DNA of 64,000 nucleotides, taken from contig JAZREP010000016.1 in NCBI GenBank assembly GCA_045660865.1, positions 1-64,000 on the forward strand, read 5' to 3'. A model generated the notes under the pieces. It did no database searches. It was not told the origin of the DNA and saw nothing but the letters and a program-made list of their open reading frames with translations. This document shows, piece by piece, positions 42,402 through 50,816 of this stretch (position 1 is the first letter of the stretch; each line of letters starts with the position of its first letter). This DNA comes from CAZRRV01 sp045660865. Lineage in GTDB: Bacteria > Bacillota > Clostridia > Oscillospirales > Acutalibacteraceae. The position numbers and the translations under genes are program-made.

Positions 42402-43747
42402 TGATAAAGGTTATAACATACGGTACCTACGATTTACTCCATTATGGTCATATCAGATTGCTTGAACGTGCTAAAGCCCTTGGCGATTATCTAATTGTAG
42501 GGGTTACAGCAGATGACTTTGATAAAACAAGAGGCAAAATAAATGTTCAGCAGTCTCTTATGGAAAGAGTCGAAGCCGTCAAAGCAACTGGAATTGCTGA
42601 CGAAATTATAATAGAAGAATATGAAGGCCAAAAAATAGACGATATAAAAAGATACGGCGTTGATATTTTTACAGTAGGTTCTGATTGGGAAGGAACATTT
42701 GATTACCTTAACGAATATTGCAAGGTGGTATATCTTGATAGAACTCAGGGTGTATCAAGCTCAGAACTGAGAAGCGAAGAAAGAAATATAAGGCTTGGTA
42801 TTATGGGCGATGGAACACTCGTATCTAAGCATATTAATGAAAGCTCCTATGTGAACGGACTTGAAATTTCTGGAGTTTGCAGTTCTGACGTAAAAGTGTG
42901 CTCATTGGCTGAAAATAAAGGCATAGCCATTGCGGACACATACGAAAATTTACTTGATAAATGTGATGCAGTGTATGTTGCTTCTCATCCGACAAAACAT
43001 TATACACATATTAAACAAGCTCTACTTCAGGGGAAAAATGTCATTTGCGAGGCGCCAATGGCGTTAAGCCGTAAAGAATGTTTGGAACTTATCAATTTTG
43101 CAAAGGATAAAAATCTTATCCTTATGGAAACGGTTAAAACCGCATTTTCTACTGCCTATAACCGACTTTTGCTACTTGTAAAAAGCGGTAAAATAGGTGA
43201 AGTGACTTCGATTGACGCAACTTGCACAAGTATGCGAGATTTTAAAGATGGGACAACCCCAGATTATTCAAAACTTTGGAACAGTATGTGTGGTTGGGGC
43301 CCCACTGCAATGTTACCGGTTCTTCAAATATTGGGAACAAACTATAAAGACAAAAAAATTGCAACCCGAATAATTGATGAAAAACATCATTTTGATGGGT
43401 TTACCAAAATTGATTTTGTTTTTGAAAATGCAGTTGCTGGCTTAAAGGTCGGTAAAAGTGTTAAGTCTGAAGGCAACCTTATAATTTCAGGAACAAAAGG
43501 CTATGTTTATGTTCCTTCACCTTGGTGGAAAACTGACTATTTTGAAATTCGTTATGAAAACCCGGCAGACAATAAACGTTATTTTTATCAACTTGACGGC
43601 GAGGGGGTAAGATACGAACTGGTGGCTTTCTGCAAAGCAGTACAGCAAGGCAGGAATGACGCATATATCGAAAAAGAGGTTTCTCTTAAAATGGCAGAAA
43701 TAATTGAGGATTACTATTTTGGAAAAGACACAACATTGATAAAATAA
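42401..43747 (+). CDS. Cytidylyltransferase fused to Gfo/Idh/MocA oxidoreductase
   Basis: A 448-residue bifunctional protein. Residues 1-128 form a TagD-like nucleotidyltransferase: TYGTYDLLHYGHIRLLERAK (HxGH) and, at its end, RTQGVSSSELR. Residues from about 135 form a Gfo/Idh/MocA NAD(P)-dependent oxidoreductase with RLGIMGDGTLVSKHI, YVASHPTKHYTHIKQALLQGKNVICEAPMAL (EKP-like motif changed to EAP) and the C-terminal beta domain. It should activate a phosphorylated small molecule as a CDP derivative and oxidise or reduce a related carbonyl. Coupling to an aminotransferase and the presence of LicD support making a CDP-linked head group. Last gene of the locus; substrate is unproven. Confidence 0.86.
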   Translation: MIKVITYGTYDLLHYGHIRLLERAKALGDYLIVGVTADDFDKTRGKINVQQSLMERVEAVKATGIADEIIIEEYEGQKIDDIKRYGVDIFTVGSDWEGTFDYLNEYCKVVYLDRTQGVSSSELRSEERNIRLGIMGDGTLVSKHINESSYVNGLEISGVCSSDVKVCSLAENKGIAIADTYENLLDKCDAVYVASHPTKHYTHIKQALLQGKNVICEAPMALSRKECLELINFAKDKNLILMETVKTAFSTAYNRLLLLVKSGKIGEVTSIDATCTSMRDFKDGTTPDYSKLWNSMCGWGPTAMLPVLQILGTNYKDKKIATRIIDEKHHFDGFTKIDFVFENAVAGLKVGKSVKSEGNLIISGTKGYVYVPSPWWKTDYFEIRYENPADNKRYFYQLDGEGVRYELVAFCKAVQQGRNDAYIEKEVSLKMAEIIEDYYFGKDTTLIK

Positions 43748-43791
43748 AAATCTTATAATACCGTAAGAATGAAACACAAAAGTAATAAACA

Positions 43792-43833
43792 AACCCCCGT
43801 TCTAATATTTATTAAGTAGAACGGGGGTTGTTT
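43792..43833 (+). terminator. Terminator of the polysaccharide locus, overlapping the next ribosome-binding site
   Basis: A 13-bp stem (AACCCCCGTTCTA, 43792-43804, with 43817-43829) and a 12-nt loop, followed by GTTTT. The 3' arm contains the GGGGG that serves as the Shine-Dalgarno of the gene starting at 43835, so stem formation would also block that site. Confidence 0.8.
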
Positions 43834-43834
43834 T

Positions 43835-44236
43835 ATGGATAAAATGCAAAACAAGGAAGGATTGTCCTTTATGCCAATAATAAAAGGCGCGGTTGTTGGT
43901 TTAATTATTACAGTGTTAGCATCTGTGATTTTTTCGCTTATTTTGCTGTTCGGTGATTTTCCTGAATCGGTAACCTTAATTTTGGCTCTTTTGGCGTTGG
44001 CTGCAGGTGTTTATATTGCAGGATACACGTCGGCTAAAACAAACGGAGAAAAAGGTTTGCTGTATGGTGTTTTGGCAGGAACATTTCAGTTTTTAATTCT
44101 TGTAATTTTATCGGTTTGTATTGACCGCGATGGCTTTGGAACACTGTTCTTTATAAAAACGGGAATGGTCCTAGTACTGTCAGCGTTAGGCGGTATTATT
44201 GGCGTTAATTCGGCATCAAAACGCAAAATAGTATAA
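43835..44236 (+). CDS. TIGR04086 family membrane protein
   Basis: A 133-residue protein with four hydrophobic segments (about residues 14-37, 45-63, 72-94, 103-124) and a short basic tail. The layout GAVVGLIITVLASVIF, YIAGYTSAKTNGEKGLLYGVLAG and GGIIGVNSA fits the TIGR04086 family. In related clostridia it commonly follows yajC; here the polysaccharide locus lies between them. The only candidate Shine-Dalgarno (GGGGG at 43823-43827) lies in a terminator-like hairpin. Function is unknown. Confidence 0.82.
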   Translation: MDKMQNKEGLSFMPIIKGAVVGLIITVLASVIFSLILLFGDFPESVTLILALLALAAGVYIAGYTSAKTNGEKGLLYGVLAGTFQFLILVILSVCIDRDGFGTLFFIKTGMVLVLSALGGIIGVNSASKRKIV

Positions 44237-44248
44237 AGCGGTGATTGT

Positions 44249-44947
44249 ATGCCACTGAAAAAAATATCGTTGGTGTTATCGGCAGTTTCTTTTGTTTTAG
44301 TTGTTGCCGTTTGTATCAGCCTGACTGTTGATGGTATAAATCAAAGCCTTTTCAAAGATAAAGATGCTTTTTGCGTAATTATTGATGCAGGCCACGGTGG
44401 GTTTGACGGCGGTGCTGTTGCAGAAGACGGCACATTAGAAAAAAACATAAATTTGCAAATAGCTTTAAAATTAGACGAAGCCTGCCGTATCCTTGGTTTT
44501 GATACTTATATGGTGCGTAAAACCGACTGCTCTACCGAGGATAAGGGAGAAACAAAAAATAAAAAACGCAGTGACTTGAATAATCGATTAAAAATAATGA
44601 AAGACAGGGAAAACTGCGTTTTTATCAGTATTCATCAAAATAAATATAGTACAGCTCAGCCTAACGGCACACAGGTTTTTTATGCACCTAAAATAAGCGG
44701 TAGCGATTTGCTTGCAAAATCGGTGCAGGAATCGGTTAAAAGCCTTGCGCAAAAAGATAACGAGAGGGTTGTAAAGCCTGGAACAAGCAGTACATTTCTG
44801 CTTTATCACGCCGTGCGCCCGGCCGTTATTGTCGAATGTGGTTTTTTAAGTAATCCTCAGGACTTGAAAAATTTAAAAGATGATAAATATCAGCAGAGCT
44901 TGGCTTTTGCAATTGCGCTTGGGCTTTTAAATTACTGTGAGGGTTAA
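44249..44947 (+). CDS. N-acetylmuramoyl-L-alanine amidase, CwlD-like
   Basis: A 232-residue amidase_3 zinc hydrolase that cuts between muramic acid and the stem peptide. An N-terminal membrane anchor or signal segment (about residues 8-28) is followed by VIIDAGHGGFDGGAV (zinc His) near residue 43, LEKNINLQIALKL (zinc Glu), FISIHQNKY (second His) near 125 and VIVECGFLSNPQD (catalytic Glu) near 195. Length and anchor resemble CwlD, which makes muramic-delta-lactam in spore cortex; a vegetative role is also possible. It starts 12 nt after the TIGR04086 gene. Confidence 0.88.
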   Translation: MPLKKISLVLSAVSFVLVVAVCISLTVDGINQSLFKDKDAFCVIIDAGHGGFDGGAVAEDGTLEKNINLQIALKLDEACRILGFDTYMVRKTDCSTEDKGETKNKKRSDLNNRLKIMKDRENCVFISIHQNKYSTAQPNGTQVFYAPKISGSDLLAKSVQESVKSLAQKDNERVVKPGTSSTFLLYHAVRPAVIVECGFLSNPQDLKNLKDDKYQQSLAFAIALGLLNYCEG

Positions 44948-44953
44948 AAAACA

Positions 44954-44982
44954 TTGAAAAACACAACGATTTATAATATAAT
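44954..44982 (+). promoter_or_regulatory. Promoter for radA
   Basis: TTGAAA (44954-44959), 17-nt spacer, consensus TATAAT (44977-44982), about 50 nt before the start codon. Confidence 0.7.
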
Positions 44983-45034
44983 AAAATAAATATTATTTAT
45001 TTTACGGAAGTTTTAAGTTTTGTGAGGAATGAAT

Positions 45035-46396
45035 ATGGCAACTAAATTTAAAACCGTTTATATCTGCTCTGAGTGCGGCTTTGAGAGTCCTAAATGGGGT
45101 GGACGTTGTCCTAATTGCGGAGCCTGGAATACTTTAAATGAAGAAGTGGTGTCTTCTGCTGTGAAAACAGAGGCGGCAGCAACATTTAAATCTATTGCCG
45201 CTGAAAAAATTGATGACATAGATGTTGACCGTGAATTTCGTTATAAAACAGGCATTTCTGAATTTGATAGAGTGCTGGGCGGCGGATTGGTCAAGGGCTC
45301 GGTTGTTTTACTTAGCGGTGACCCGGGTATAGGTAAATCCACCTTGCTTATGCAGGTTTGTAATCATCTGCGTGACCGAAAGGTTTTATACGTTTCAGGT
45401 GAGGAATCAGCAAGACAATTAAAGCTTAGAGCAGAGCGGTTAGGGGTTAAATCAGACAATTTAATGATTATGACCGAGACTGATGTTTTAGGCGTATGCG
45501 AATATATAAAAATCAATAAGCCTGAGATTGTGCTGATTGATTCTATACAGACTATGAATTTTGCCGAGTTATCCTCATCAAGCGGCACTGTAACACAGGT
45601 TAGGGAATGTACAGCCTTAATTCAGCGCACTTGTAAGAGTATTGATGTGCCGGTTATTCTAGTGGGGCATGTTAATAAAGATGGTGCAGTTGCCGGACCT
45701 AAGGTTATGGAGCATATTGTTGATGCGGTGCTGTATTTTGAGGGCGAGCGCAATCAAGCTTATCGTATTCTGCGTGCCATTAAAAATCGTTATGGCTCAA
45801 CAAATGAGATAGGCGTTTTTGAAATGACCGATGCAGGTTTAGCGCCGGTTGAAAACCCGTCATCGTTCCTGCTTTCTGAACGAAGTGCCGATGTTTCTGG
45901 CAGCTGCGTCACCTGTGTTATGGAGGGGACAAGACCAATACTAGCAGAAATACAAGGCTTAGTAACCGCAACAGGTTACGGTAATGCACGAAGAATGGCA
46001 ACCGGTTTTGATTACAACCGTATGAATTTGCTCTTGGCTGTTTTAGAAAAGCGAATGGGTTTTGTGTTCTCTAATTTTGATGTTTATATCAATGTTGTAG
46101 GCGGTTTAAAGCTTGATGAGCCCGCTTGTGACCTTTCGGTAGCCTTTTCACTTGTTTCAGGGTTAAAGGACAAGCCTCTGCCTTCTGATTTGGTAGCCTT
46201 TGGGGAGATTGGTCTTTCGGGAGAAGTTAGGTCGGTTTCACGTATTGAAAGTAGGGTAAAGGAAGCACGCCGCTTAGGCTTTAAACAATGTGTAATTCCA
46301 TATTCTTGCCTTGATAAAATTTCTCCGTCCGCTTATTCGGGTATGGAGTTAATAGGTGTTCATTCACTCAAAGAGGCAATATATCATTTGTTTTAG
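45035..46396 (+). CDS. radA: DNA repair protein RadA (Sms)
   Basis: DnaB-like helicase that promotes branch migration in recombination. The N-terminal zinc finger CSECG...CPNCG lies at residues 9-29, Walker A SGDPGIGKST near 95, the RadA motif KNRYGSTNEIG near 250 and a Lon-protease-like C-terminal domain (DLSVAFSLVSGLKDKPLP, FGEIGLSGEVR) from about 365. ATG 45035 is preferred over ATG 45029, because TGAGGA has better spacing to it. Length (453) is standard. Confidence 0.95.
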   Translation: MATKFKTVYICSECGFESPKWGGRCPNCGAWNTLNEEVVSSAVKTEAAATFKSIAAEKIDDIDVDREFRYKTGISEFDRVLGGGLVKGSVVLLSGDPGIGKSTLLMQVCNHLRDRKVLYVSGEESARQLKLRAERLGVKSDNLMIMTETDVLGVCEYIKINKPEIVLIDSIQTMNFAELSSSSGTVTQVRECTALIQRTCKSIDVPVILVGHVNKDGAVAGPKVMEHIVDAVLYFEGERNQAYRILRAIKNRYGSTNEIGVFEMTDAGLAPVENPSSFLLSERSADVSGSCVTCVMEGTRPILAEIQGLVTATGYGNARRMATGFDYNRMNLLLAVLEKRMGFVFSNFDVYINVVGGLKLDEPACDLSVAFSLVSGLKDKPLPSDLVAFGEIGLSGEVRSVSRIESRVKEARRLGFKQCVIPYSCLDKISPSAYSGMELIGVHSLKEAIYHLF

Positions 46397-46480
46397 TGAA
46401 AATTTAAACAATTTATAACAAAATTTGACAATATATGCATATCTTTTATTAAAAGTTTATAAAATTTTTGAATTTTTCAC

Positions 46481-46509
46481 TTGACTTTGTCCAAAATTTT
46501 TTGTATTAT
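46481..46509 (+). promoter_or_regulatory. Promoter for the SigH-like gene
   Basis: TTGACT (46481-46486), 17-nt spacer, TATTAT (46504-46509), 22 nt before the ATG at 46532. Confidence 0.7.
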
Positions 46510-46531
46510 AACAAGAGAGGTGCGTGCAAAA

Positions 46532-47095
46532 ATGTCTAATGGCCTGGCGCAGATGTATTATGGTGCTTCGGATGAAGCATTAATCCTGCAAGTTACGCAG
46601 GGAGATGATTCTGCCTTAGCCTGCATCCTCACACGCTACAAACCGTTGTTAAAATCTGCGGTTTATAAGCATTATAATGATTTGTTTGATTATGACGATA
46701 TGTATCAAGAGGCAACTCTTGGGCTGGTTAAAGCCATAAAGCACTATGATAGTGCAAAGGGCGCTTTCTCAGCTTTCGCTAAACTTTGTGTAGAGTCTGA
46801 ACTGCTTTCATATATCCGTTCATTGCAAAAGAAATCGAACATACCGGCCAACAATCTTGTTGAGCTGAAGGACGAATTGCATATGCCACTTTCCGACCCC
46901 CAGGAAATATATATAAAAAGGGAAGAGGTAGACAATATTAAGGCCAAAATCAAGGACAGTTTGTCTGATTTTGAGTACAGTATTATCCATCACTACATTC
47001 TTGGTAAAAGTTACGAAGAAATTGCAGACGAATTAGGCGTCACGGTAAAATCGGTGGATAACGCCATACAGCGTATAAGGCGGAAGCTTAAGTAG
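46532..47095 (+). CDS. RNA polymerase sigma factor, SigH-like
   Basis: A 187-residue sigma-70 family protein. Region 2 reads DYDDMYQEATLGLVKAIKHYDSAKGAFSAFA, split as the -10 recognition helix block near residues 50-80, and region 4 has a helix-turn-helix KSYEEIADELGVTVKSVDNAIQRIRRKL at the C-terminus. Size and region 2 resemble the sporulation/transition sigma factor SigH and related factors. ATG 46532 is fixed by the promoter at 46481-46509, which covers all earlier in-frame starts. Whether it truly replaces SigH in this organism cannot be told here. Confidence 0.82.
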   Translation: MSNGLAQMYYGASDEALILQVTQGDDSALACILTRYKPLLKSAVYKHYNDLFDYDDMYQEATLGLVKAIKHYDSAKGAFSAFAKLCVESELLSYIRSLQKKSNIPANNLVELKDELHMPLSDPQEIYIKREEVDNIKAKIKDSLSDFEYSIIHHYILGKSYEEIADELGVTVKSVDNAIQRIRRKLK

Positions 47096-47154
47096 CGACG
47101 TTTTATATATACTCCCGAGGGGCAAAATAAAAAAACCATAGAGAGGTAAAAGAG

Positions 47155-47436
47155 ATGTTTGAAGACAAGACCTTAACCTGTAAGGAATGCGGCGCTGAGT
47201 TTGTGTTTACAGCCAGTGAGCAGGAATTTTACGAGTCCAAAGGATTTGTAAATGAGCCGCAACGTTGCAAGGCTTGCCGTGATGCACGCAAACAAGCAGC
47301 AAGAGGACCCAGAGAAATGCATGAGGCTACTTGCGCTAATTGTGGTGGAGTTGCTAAGGTTCCTTTTGTGCCGCGTGATGACCGTCCGGTTTATTGCAGC
47401 GAGTGCTTCGCAAAAATGAAAGAAGAAAACGCCTAA
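47155..47436 (+). CDS. Zinc-ribbon protein with two CxxC pairs (zf-trcl / CxxC-x17-CxxC type)
   Basis: A 93-residue protein with two small zinc ribbons. The N-terminal ribbon has CKECGAEFVFTASEQEFYESKGF and then CKAC (residues 9-42); the C-terminal one has CANCGGVAKVPFVPRDDRPVYCSECF (CxxC-x17-CxxC type, residues 62-85). GAGAGG precedes ATG 47155. Such proteins are common in clostridia; function is unknown but a nucleic-acid-binding role is plausible. Two hairpins follow. Confidence 0.87.
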   Translation: MFEDKTLTCKECGAEFVFTASEQEFYESKGFVNEPQRCKACRDARKQAARGPREMHEATCANCGGVAKVPFVPRDDRPVYCSECFAKMKEENA

Positions 47437-47450
47437 AAGTTTGTTTTTTC

Positions 47451-47481
47451 AACAGTCTCAAATTTGAGGCTGTTTTTTTTG
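47451..47481 (+). terminator. Intrinsic terminator after the zinc-ribbon gene
   Basis: Stem AACAGTCTCAAA with TTTGAGGCTGTT (one G-T pair) and a run of eight T's. Confidence 0.85.
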
Positions 47482-47486
47482 CAAAA

Positions 47487-47520
47487 AAAATTCAGCATAT
47501 CATTTGATATGCTGAATTTT
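47487..47520. terminator. Bidirectional terminator behind metH
   Basis: A 16-bp stem (47487-47502 with 47505-47520, core TTCAGCATATCA) with A and T runs on both sides; it ends the minus-strand argS-metF-metH transcript. Confidence 0.88.
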
Positions 47521-49890
47521 TTATTTTAATTGAGTTTCTGCAAAGCGTACTGTTTCCATAGCGTCACGACAGTATTTGTCGGCGTTGATTTGCTTTGCAT
47601 ATTCTTCTGTCATTACTGCACCGCCTACTACGACCTTACAGCAGGGCAGAGCCAAATGCAATTCTTTTACTGTCTCTGCCATAGCAGGTACAGTTGTTGT
47701 CATCAATGCGCTAAGGCAAACAAGCTTAGCCTTTTCTTTAACCGCAGTATCAACAACAACCTGGGCAGGAACGTCCTTGCCTAAATCAATTACTTCAAAA
47801 CCATAGTTTTCAAGCAGAATTTTAACAATGTTTTTACCAATATCGTGAATGTCACCTTTAACGGTAGCAAGTATAATGGGCGGGAAATCACGTTTGATAT
47901 TCTCGCTTGCCATCGCCTTTTTTATAACCTCAAAAGCGCATTTTGCGGCTTCGGCGCTCATAAGTAGTTGTGGTAAGAAAATAGTGTTATTTTCAAAACC
48001 CTTACCGACATTGTCTAACGCCGGTATAACATACTCATTTACAAGCTTTAATGCCTCTGTATCAACTAACATTTGTTTGGTTAATTGTTCGGTTTGCTCT
48101 TTTAATCCCTTTTCAATTCCCGCCTGTAGACCTTCAGTCTTTTGATGCGAAGCCTTATTTACCTTAAGCGTTGGCGCAATTTCAGTATGTTCAGTGGCAA
48201 AAGCAATATAATCGGTACATTGAGCATCAAGACCGCTAAGCGCTAGAAAGCTGTGATAAGCCTTCATCATTTCAAAGGAATTGGGGTTCATAATAGCGGC
48301 GCTTAAACCTGCCTGCAAAGCCATAGTGAAAAATGCAGAATTGATATAATCACGATTTGGTAAACCAAATGATATATTTGAAACACCAAGTATTGTTTTG
48401 CCTCCTGCATTATATATCAATTTAATGCAATCCAATGTGGCTTTTGCGGCATTTGTATCGGAGCTAATCGCCATAGCCAACGGGTCTATGATAATATCTT
48501 TTGCCGAAATGCCGTATTCAGCGGCGGTAGAATATATCTTTTTAGCAATTTCAAAACGGCCTTCTGCTGTGACGGGTATACCGCTTTCATCTAAGGTTAA
48601 ACCTACAACAACACCGCCGTATTTTTTAACAAGCGGGAAAACGGCTGCCATACTATCGGCTTTTCCGTTAACCGAGTTTACCATCGGCTTGCCGTTATAA
48701 CGGCGCATAGCCTTTTCTAAAGCAACCTCATTGGAAGTATCAATCTGTAACGGTAAATCCAAAACGCCTTGCAACTCTGTAACAGCGGTCAGCATCATTT
48801 CAGGCTCGTTTATTTCGGGCAAACCTACATTAACATCTAAAACATCTGCACCGAGCTCCTGCTGGCGCAGACCCTCGTTTAAGATATAATCAATATCACC
48901 ATTGCGCAAAGCTTCTTTAAAGCGTGACTTTCCCGTGGGATTGATGCGCTCACCTATAAGGATTGGCTTTTTATTGAACAAAACAGTATGGGTGTATGAA
49001 GAAATTACTGTTTCGCCTTTATCGGTTGGCGCAGAGTAAGGAATATCACGAGTAGATTCAACAAGCTTTTTAATGTATTCAGGGGTAGTGCCGCAGCAGC
49101 CGCCTAAAATGCCAACACCTAGGGTGGCTATTTCACGCATTATATCGGCAAAAGCATCTGCATCAACATCAAATACAGTTTTACCGTTTTCAACACGAGG
49201 CAGTCCAGCGTTAGGGTTAACAATAATCGGCAAAGAGGAGTGAGCACAATACTCGCTAATGCAAGGTAGCATTTGTTTGGGACCTAAACTGCAGTTTATA
49301 CCTATAGCATCGACACCCAAGCCCTCAAGCATTGCAATCATTGCGTGCGGGTCGGCACCTGTTAATAACTTTTGTTTAGCATCAAAAACATTGGTGACAA
49401 AAATGGGCAGTTTAGAGTTTTCCTTGGCGGCTATAACTGCTGCTTTGGTTTCTAAACTGTCATTCATAGTTTCAATTAAAATTAAATCGGTTTGGTCTTT
49501 TGCGGCAAGGATTTGTTCAGAGAAAAGCTTTACTGCATCTTCAAAATCTAAGTTTCCCAAAGGCTTTAACAGTTTGCCGGTAGGACCAATATCCAATGCA
49601 ATATACTTATCATCACAAGCCGCTTGTCGAACAGCCTCTTTAGCGTTAACTATTGCCGCTTCGATAATTTCTGCATAATTTTGAGCCTTCAAGCTGTTTG
49701 CGCCGAAGGTGTTGGTGCAGATTATATCACAGCCTGCCTCCAAATAGCTTTTATGCATAGCAATTACTGTTTGGGGCGCGGTAAGGTTTAGGGTGTACGG
49801 AACTTCATCATACCCTAAAGACTGTAGATACGTACCTGCACTGCCGTCAAAATATAAACGTTCAGAACGTATCTTTTCTAATATTTTCAT
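47521..49890 (-). CDS. metH: Cobalamin-dependent methionine synthase without reactivation domain
   Basis: Transfers methyl from 5-methyl-THF to homocysteine via methylcobalamin. Domains in order: homocysteine-binding (residues 1-285, zinc cysteines in GINCSLG near 195 and GGCCGTT near 262), pterin-binding (from about 305, IGERINPTGKSRF), cap and cobalamin-binding (from about 590, with GDIHDIGKN near 678 carrying the cobalt-ligand histidine). At 789 residues it lacks the C-terminal SAM-dependent activation domain of the 1,227-residue E. coli protein. In clostridia that domain is often a separate gene; none is seen here. It lies 3 nt after metF, its methyl-THF supplier. Confidence 0.94.
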   Translation of the reverse strand: MKILEKIRSERLYFDGSAGTYLQSLGYDEVPYTLNLTAPQTVIAMHKSYLEAGCDIICTNTFGANSLKAQNYAEIIEAAIVNAKEAVRQAACDDKYIALDIGPTGKLLKPLGNLDFEDAVKLFSEQILAAKDQTDLILIETMNDSLETKAAVIAAKENSKLPIFVTNVFDAKQKLLTGADPHAMIAMLEGLGVDAIGINCSLGPKQMLPCISEYCAHSSLPIIVNPNAGLPRVENGKTVFDVDADAFADIMREIATLGVGILGGCCGTTPEYIKKLVESTRDIPYSAPTDKGETVISSYTHTVLFNKKPILIGERINPTGKSRFKEALRNGDIDYILNEGLRQQELGADVLDVNVGLPEINEPEMMLTAVTELQGVLDLPLQIDTSNEVALEKAMRRYNGKPMVNSVNGKADSMAAVFPLVKKYGGVVVGLTLDESGIPVTAEGRFEIAKKIYSTAAEYGISAKDIIIDPLAMAISSDTNAAKATLDCIKLIYNAGGKTILGVSNISFGLPNRDYINSAFFTMALQAGLSAAIMNPNSFEMMKAYHSFLALSGLDAQCTDYIAFATEHTEIAPTLKVNKASHQKTEGLQAGIEKGLKEQTEQLTKQMLVDTEALKLVNEYVIPALDNVGKGFENNTIFLPQLLMSAEAAKCAFEVIKKAMASENIKRDFPPIILATVKGDIHDIGKNIVKILLENYGFEVIDLGKDVPAQVVVDTAVKEKAKLVCLSALMTTTVPAMAETVKELHLALPCCKVVVGGAVMTEEYAKQINADKYCRDAMETVRFAETQLK

Positions 49891-49893
49891 AAT

Positions 49894-50775
49894 CTAATTA
49901 TCCTTAGTGTTCGGAATAATATCGGAAAGATTGCTTTGTATTTTCGCTGCAACCTCCGGCTTGTTCATAGAATAAACGTGTATAGCGTTTACGCCGTTAG
50001 CCAAAAGGTCAATAATCTGCTCGGTGGCATAGGCAATACCTGCCTGCTTCATTGCATCGGGATTATTACCGAAGCGGTCAAGAATAGAAATGAAGCGTTG
50101 CGGCAAAGCTGTGCCAGAAAGGGAACAAATGCGTTTAATCTGGTTTGCGTTGGTTACAGGCATAATTCCGGCAACAACGGGAACAGAAATACCGGCTTCT
50201 CTAATTTTGTATAAAAAGCGGTAAAGAATGTTGTTGTCAAAAAACATTTGTGTAGTTAAAAACTCACAACCGCAGTCAACCTTTTCTTTTAAATAACGTA
50301 TATCTTCGCTGGAGTTTTTTGATTCAGGGTGACATTCGGGGTAACAGGCACCGCCAACGCAAAAATCTCCAAATTTTTTGATTTGTGTAATCAGTTCAGA
50401 GGCGTAATGATAATGAACTTCGCCATCGTAGGTGAAATCGTTTGGAATATCACCGCGTAAGGCAAGAATGTTTTTGATGCCTGCATCTTTAAGGGACTGC
50501 AACTGATGTTCAATTGTATTTTTTGAGGAGGTTACGCAAGTAAGATGAGCCAAAGCGGTTATGTTGTAATTATGTAACAAGTCGGCGGCAATATCTATGG
50601 TATAAGCACTTGTGCCGCCGCCTGCACCGTAAGTAACACTCATATAATCCGGGTGCAGATTGGCTATTTCGTGTGTGGCTTCTTTAACAGTATCAAATGT
50701 GTCACTGCTTTTTGGCGGAAAAACCTCAAAAGAGAGTGTAGGCTCGCCTTTTTCAAACAATTGAGAAAGTTTCAT
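49894..50775 (-). CDS. metF: 5,10-methylenetetrahydrofolate reductase
   Basis: Supplies 5-methyl-THF to MetH, or runs in the acetyl-CoA pathway. FAD TIM-barrel protein with LSFEVFPPKS near residue 14, MSVTYGAGGGTSAYTIDIA near 47, LALRGDIPND near 105 and LTTQMFFDNN near 175. Start ATG 50775 is chosen by homology; AGAGG lies about 10 nt upstream, and an earlier TTG at 50796 precedes it. Length (293) is normal. Only 41 nt separate it from argS, leaving no room for a SAM riboswitch. The metF-metH pair is functionally linked. Confidence 0.94.
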   Translation of the reverse strand: MKLSQLFEKGEPTLSFEVFPPKSSDTFDTVKEATHEIANLHPDYMSVTYGAGGGTSAYTIDIAADLLHNYNITALAHLTCVTSSKNTIEHQLQSLKDAGIKNILALRGDIPNDFTYDGEVHYHYASELITQIKKFGDFCVGGACYPECHPESKNSSEDIRYLKEKVDCGCEFLTTQMFFDNNILYRFLYKIREAGISVPVVAGIMPVTNANQIKRICSLSGTALPQRFISILDRFGNNPDAMKQAGIAYATEQIIDLLANGVNAIHVYSMNKPEVAAKIQSNLSDIIPNTKDN

Positions 50776-50816
50776 TAAGCAAAACCTCTTTTGCAAAATA
50801 ATTTAAAGTTCTAAAA

